Shown here: piece by piece, positions 12,684 to 13,244 of the stretch
Numbering within the stretch: the first letter of the stretch is position 1
Layout of the letters: every line of letters starts with the position of its first letter
Program-made: the position numbers and the translations under genes
Source of the DNA: Phenylobacterium aquaticum
GTDB lineage: Bacteria > Pseudomonadota > Alphaproteobacteria > Caulobacterales > Caulobacteraceae
NCBI RefSeq assembly: GCF_947378715.1
Contig: NZ_CANCLE010000114.1
Location: 1 to 13,244, forward strand
Reading direction: 5' to 3'
Length of the DNA: 13,244 nucleotides
The notes under the pieces: generated by a model
Told to the model about the DNA's origin: nothing
The model's database searches: none
What the model saw: only the letters and a program-made list of their open reading frames with translations

Positions 12684-12686
12684 GGC

Positions 12687-13244
12687 CTAAAGCCGCGAAT
12701 AGATGAAGCGCGGGATGTGGAAGACGCGCTTGTTGAGGATGGCGCCGATGATCTCGCCGCCGGCCGCTTCGGTGCGCTCGATCAGGCGCAGGGCGACGGA
12801 GGCGCGGGTGACCTCGGCCTCGACCACCATCAGGCTCATATCGGCCAGGCCGGCCAGTTCGATCCCGGCCGAGGAGCGTTGCAGCGGCGGGGAATCGATC
12901 AGCACCAGGTCGAAATTGGCCCGGGCGTTGTCGATCACCTGGCCCCAGCGGTCCTCCGACACCAGCATGCCGCCGGCCCCGATCGGGGCGCTGACATAGA
13001 GGCTCGACTGGTCGATCTGGAAGGTGCGGCCTTCGGCGCCGACGCCGGCCACCGTGTGGCCGCGATGGGCCAGGGCGCTGGCCGCGCCCTCGTTCAGCTG
13101 TGGCTCGACATCGATCAACAGCACCTTGCGCGCCTCGTGGCTGGCGGCGATGGCGGCGATGTCCAGCGCCAGGCTGGAGACGCCTTCGCCGCTGGAGGAG
13201 CCGATCAGCTGCAGCACCCGCCCGCCGGCGGGCTTGGTGGTCGA
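12687..13244 (-). CDS. CpsD/BY-kinase-like P-loop protein of exopolysaccharide synthesis (5' end beyond the window)
   Basis: The frame is open to the right edge (185 codons seen), so the start lies outside; an internal GTG at 13217 is not a credible start. The sequence has the MinD/BY-kinase fold. GSSSGEGVSSLALDIA stands at the Walker A site, KVLLIDVEPQ at Walker A' and FDLVLIDSPP at Walker B, followed by LADMSLMVVEAEVTRAS. The invariant Walker A lysine (GEGKS in active kinases) is Val here, and the C-terminus (RFIYSRL) lacks the usual tyrosine cluster, having one Tyr. It probably does not hydrolyse ATP or autophosphorylate. Such proteins partner a Wzc/GumC-type chain-length regulator; similarity to HfsB-type holdfast proteins is possible but not tested. 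A hairpin follows the stop. Confidence 0.82.
   Translation of the reverse strand, partial: STTKPAGGRVLQLIGSSSGEGVSSLALDIAAIAASHEARKVLLIDVEPQLNEGAASALAHRGHTVAGVGAEGRTFQIDQSSLYVSAPIGAGGMLVSEDRWGQVIDNARANFDLVLIDSPPLQRSSAGIELAGLADMSLMVVEAEVTRASVALRLIERTEAAGGEIIGAILNKRVFHIPRFIYSRL

Larger units (their letters stand above)
12356..12686. other. Gene-poor convergent region (331 bp)
   Basis: The region lies between the LysR stop and the stop of the P-loop gene. It holds an inverted repeat (12452-12475), a diverged RAYT-type terminal repeat (12474-12506), a LexA-like box (12540-12554) and a terminal hairpin (12661-12683). A 62-codon minus-strand frame and a 35-codon GTG frame on the plus strand exist, but neither has a ribosome-binding site or recognisable protein. 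I do not call a gene here. Confidence 0.7.

Noticed and set aside
12583..12690. GTG-initiated 35-codon frame downstream of the LexA-like box
   Set aside because: No ribosome-binding site, Pro/Arg-rich shadow-like composition, and it runs into the convergent P-loop gene.

Overview
The window is GC-rich, densely packed bacterial DNA with short gene spacings, ATGA-type overlaps and strong G/C bias at third codon positions. The gene families (SapC-like protein, HigBA of the addiction-module killer/antidote type, a REP-associated transposase of the form common in alphaproteobacteria, a GTTC-N7-GTTC LexA-like box) suggest an alphaproteobacterium, most likely Caulobacterales (Caulobacter/Phenylobacterium-like). 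That assignment is an inference from family recognition, not a database search. No tRNA, rRNA, CRISPR array or intact insertion sequence was found.

Region 1 (1-4743, all minus strand) reads from right to left: a SapC-family protein, a 54-residue small protein, then a tightly coupled four-gene cassette of UbiA-type prenyltransferase, DprE1-like FAD oxidase, DprE2-like SDR reductase and GtrA-like membrane protein, and finally a second copy of the small protein that runs off the left edge. The cassette is the core of a polyprenyl-phosphate D-arabinose pathway: transfer of phosphoribose to polyprenyl phosphate, 2'-epimerisation by oxidation then reduction, and probable transmembrane flipping. The two small proteins share 34 of 53 residues and bracket the cassette. 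Neither has a recognised function.

Region 2 (4744-7844) has a divergent intergenic region, a possible 33-codon leader ORF, a 567-residue protein of two fused alpha/beta-hydrolase domains (the first with Arg, the second with Cys at the nucleophile position), and a convergent secreted GH10 endo-xylanase. These fit the modification or turnover of an exported polysaccharide.

Region 3 (7892-9750) is a small toxin-antitoxin island. HigBA and VapBC modules, both minus strand, flank a roughly 400-bp element that carries only the C-terminal part of a REP-associated tyrosine transposase between 21-bp inverted repeats. A third, diverged copy of the repeat lies near 12490. Each module has a candidate operator upstream.

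Region 4 (9756-12355) is a small redox or hydrolase module: pirin followed by a YcaC-like isochorismatase-fold hydrolase on the minus strand, and a divergent LysR regulator that probably controls them.

Region 5 (12356-13244) is a gene-poor stretch with the third repeat copy and a LexA-like box that has no evident target. It is followed by the C-terminal part of a CpsD/BY-kinase-type P-loop protein whose Walker A lysine is replaced by valine. That gene runs off the right edge and probably belongs to a further exopolysaccharide locus.
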